Positions 62,968 to 64,000 of a DNA stretch of 64,000 nt are shown piece after piece. The notes under the pieces are model-generated. The model did not search any database. It was not told where the DNA came from and worked only from the letters and a program-made list of their open reading frames with translations. The DNA lies in contig CALMNL010000005.1 of the NCBI GenBank assembly GCA_937868765.1, forward strand, positions 310,001 through 374,000. The letters run 5' to 3'. The stretch is from an uncultured Desulfatitalea sp. GTDB lineage: Bacteria; Desulfobacterota; Desulfobacteria; Desulfobacterales; Desulfosarcinaceae. The first letter of the stretch is position 1; the number at the start of each line of letters is the position of its first letter. The position numbers and the translations under genes were made by a program.

Positions 62968-64000
62968 ATGGCTTTTATTTCTTCCGGATACAATCCCGAA
63001 AAACCGATGGAGAACCGCATCACCGACATCGGTCCGCGCAAATACGATGAATTCTATCCGCCCGTGATCGCTGCCAATAAAGGCAAATGGCTGTATCATG
63101 AAATTCTGCAGCCGGGCGTGCTGGTGCATGTGGCCGAATCCGGCGATGAAGTGTACACCGTCCGCTGCGGCGGCGCCCGTATCATGAGCACCACCCACAT
63201 CCGCGAGATCTGCGAGATCGCCGACAAGCATTGCGGCGGTCATGTCCGCTGGACCACCCGCAACAACATCGAGTTCATGGTCGACAACAAGTCCAAGCTG
63301 CAACCCTTGCTGGACGACCTGGCCGGCCGCAAGTTCGCCGGCGGCTCGTTCAAGTTCCCGGTCGGCGGCACCGGCGCCGGCGTCTCCAACATCGTCCACA
63401 CCCAGGGCTGGATCCACTGCCACACCCCGGCCACCGATGCCTCCGGCCCGGTGAAGGCGGTCATGGATGAAGTCTTCGCCGATTTCCAGAACCATCGCAT
63501 GCCGGCCCCCGTGCGCGTCTCCCTGGCCTGCTGCCTGAACATGTGCGGCGCCGTGCACTGCTCCGACATCGCCATCCTCGGCTATCACCGCAAGCCGCCG
63601 ATGCTGGACCATGAGTACCTGGACAAGATGTGCGAAATTCCTCTGGCCATCGCGGCCTGCCCCACCGCCGCCATCAAGCCGGCCAAAGTCGAGATCAACG
63701 GTCAGAAGCTCAACTCGGTGGCCGTGAACGCCGACCGCTGCATGTTCTGCGGCAACTGCTACACCATGTGCCCGTCCATGCCCCTGGCCGATACCGAAGG
63801 CGACGGCATCGTCATCATGGCCGGTGGCAAGGTCTCCAACCGCATCAGCGCCCCGAAGTTCTCCAAGGTCGTCGTGGCCTTCATTCCCAATGAAGCCCCC
63901 CGTTGGCCCAAAACTTCCCAGGTCATCAAGAACATGATCGAAGTCTACGCCAATGACGCCCGCAAGTACGAGCGTCTGGGCGAATGGGCCGAGAGAATCG
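62968..64000 (+). CDS. dsrB: Dissimilatory sulfite reductase beta subunit, 3' end cut by window edge
   Basis: From the ATG at 62968 (AAGGAGG site just upstream) the frame stays open for 344 codons to the window end. DsrB is usually about 380 residues, so roughly 35-40 codons are missing. The N-terminus [10 protein letters not shown], and the motifs [13 protein letters not shown] (sirohaem-cluster cysteines) and [14 protein letters not shown] (4Fe-4S), identify the beta subunit. It forms the active heterotetramer with DsrA. dsrD would be expected downstream, outside the window. Confidence 0.96.
   Translation, partial: MAFISSGYNPEKPMENRITDIGPRKYDEFYPPVIAANKGKWLYHEILQPGVLVHVAESGDEVYTVRCGGARIMSTTHIREICEIADKHCGGHVRWTTRNNIEFMVDNKSKLQPLLDDLAGRKFAGGSFKFPVGGTGAGVSNIVHTQGWIHCHTPATDASGPVKAVMDEVFADFQNHRMPAPVRVSLACCLNMCGAVHCSDIAILGYHRKPPMLDHEYLDKMCEIPLAIAACPTAAIKPAKVEINGQKLNSVAVNADRCMFCGNCYTMCPSMPLADTEGDGIVIMAGGKVSNRISAPKFSKVVVAFIPNEAPRWPKTSQVIKNMIEVYANDARKYERLGEWAERI

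Overview
The window looks like a high-GC chromosome segment from a sulfate-reducing deltaproteobacterium (Desulfobacterota, probably close to Desulfosarcina/Desulfatitalea-type organisms). The direct evidence is dsrA and the first 344 codons of dsrB (dissimilatory sulfite reductase) at the right end, and a complete six-gene Hmc transmembrane electron-transfer complex with a 16-haem cytochrome. The genus-level guess is inference only.

Left part (1-17.3 kb): a mostly plus-strand lipid/polyketide-type gene cluster. In order it holds a truncated B12-type radical SAM gene, a hotdog dehydratase, an acyl carrier protein, two related radical SAM enzymes, two complete ketosynthases, a 4HBT thioesterase, a dehydratase-phosphopantetheinyl transferase fusion, a PlsY-like acyltransferase, a small minus-strand membrane protein, a family-25 glycosyltransferase, an MMPL exporter fused to a methyltransferase, a polysaccharide deacetylase, a SPASM radical SAM gene (minus) and an AMP-forming acyl ligase. 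The gene content mixes aryl-polyene-like assembly and export with the radical-SAM-rich content proposed for ladderane lipid clusters. The product is unknown and the cluster runs off the left edge. This is the best candidate here for an undescribed system.

17.3-26.4 kb: accessory envelope and house-keeping genes: small secreted proteins, a DUF4410-like lipoprotein, a DUF309 protein, a 1269-residue secreted protein with a membrane partner, GNAT, CYTH, a glycerophosphodiesterase-like lipoprotein and an isochorismatase-family hydrolase. 26.6-27.1 kb holds an AT-rich hairpin and a decayed REP-associated transposase (RAYT).

27-42 kb: an amidohydrolase/FAD-oxidoreductase pair divergent from a TetR regulator with a perfect 7-2-7 operator; mlaE-mlaF-mlaD lipid transport genes; two paralogous acyltransferase-like genes (one fused to a TraB/GumN domain), flanked by an intact gene and a relic of the same gene; an RluA pseudouridine synthase beside its usual N-terminal partner domain; an acyl-CoA synthetase; and a hybrid histidine kinase.

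42-49 kb: rrf2-hmcABCDEF on the minus strand, including a 42-residue HmcD. An IscR/Rrf2-type palindrome overlaps the likely promoter. 49-59 kb: a MazG-like protein, an MFS-acyltransferase fusion, a sigma-54 activator, a 48-residue cysteine-rich protein, a chemoreceptor, a PilZ protein, two secreted proteins and a DapA-family enzyme. 59.5-64 kb: a TPR gene and an unrecognised gene immediately precede the dsrAB promoter, a leader of about 170 nt, and dsrAB. Three strong intrinsic hairpin terminators are visible (about 50.07, 54.0 and 58.1 kb). I saw no tRNA, rRNA or CRISPR array.
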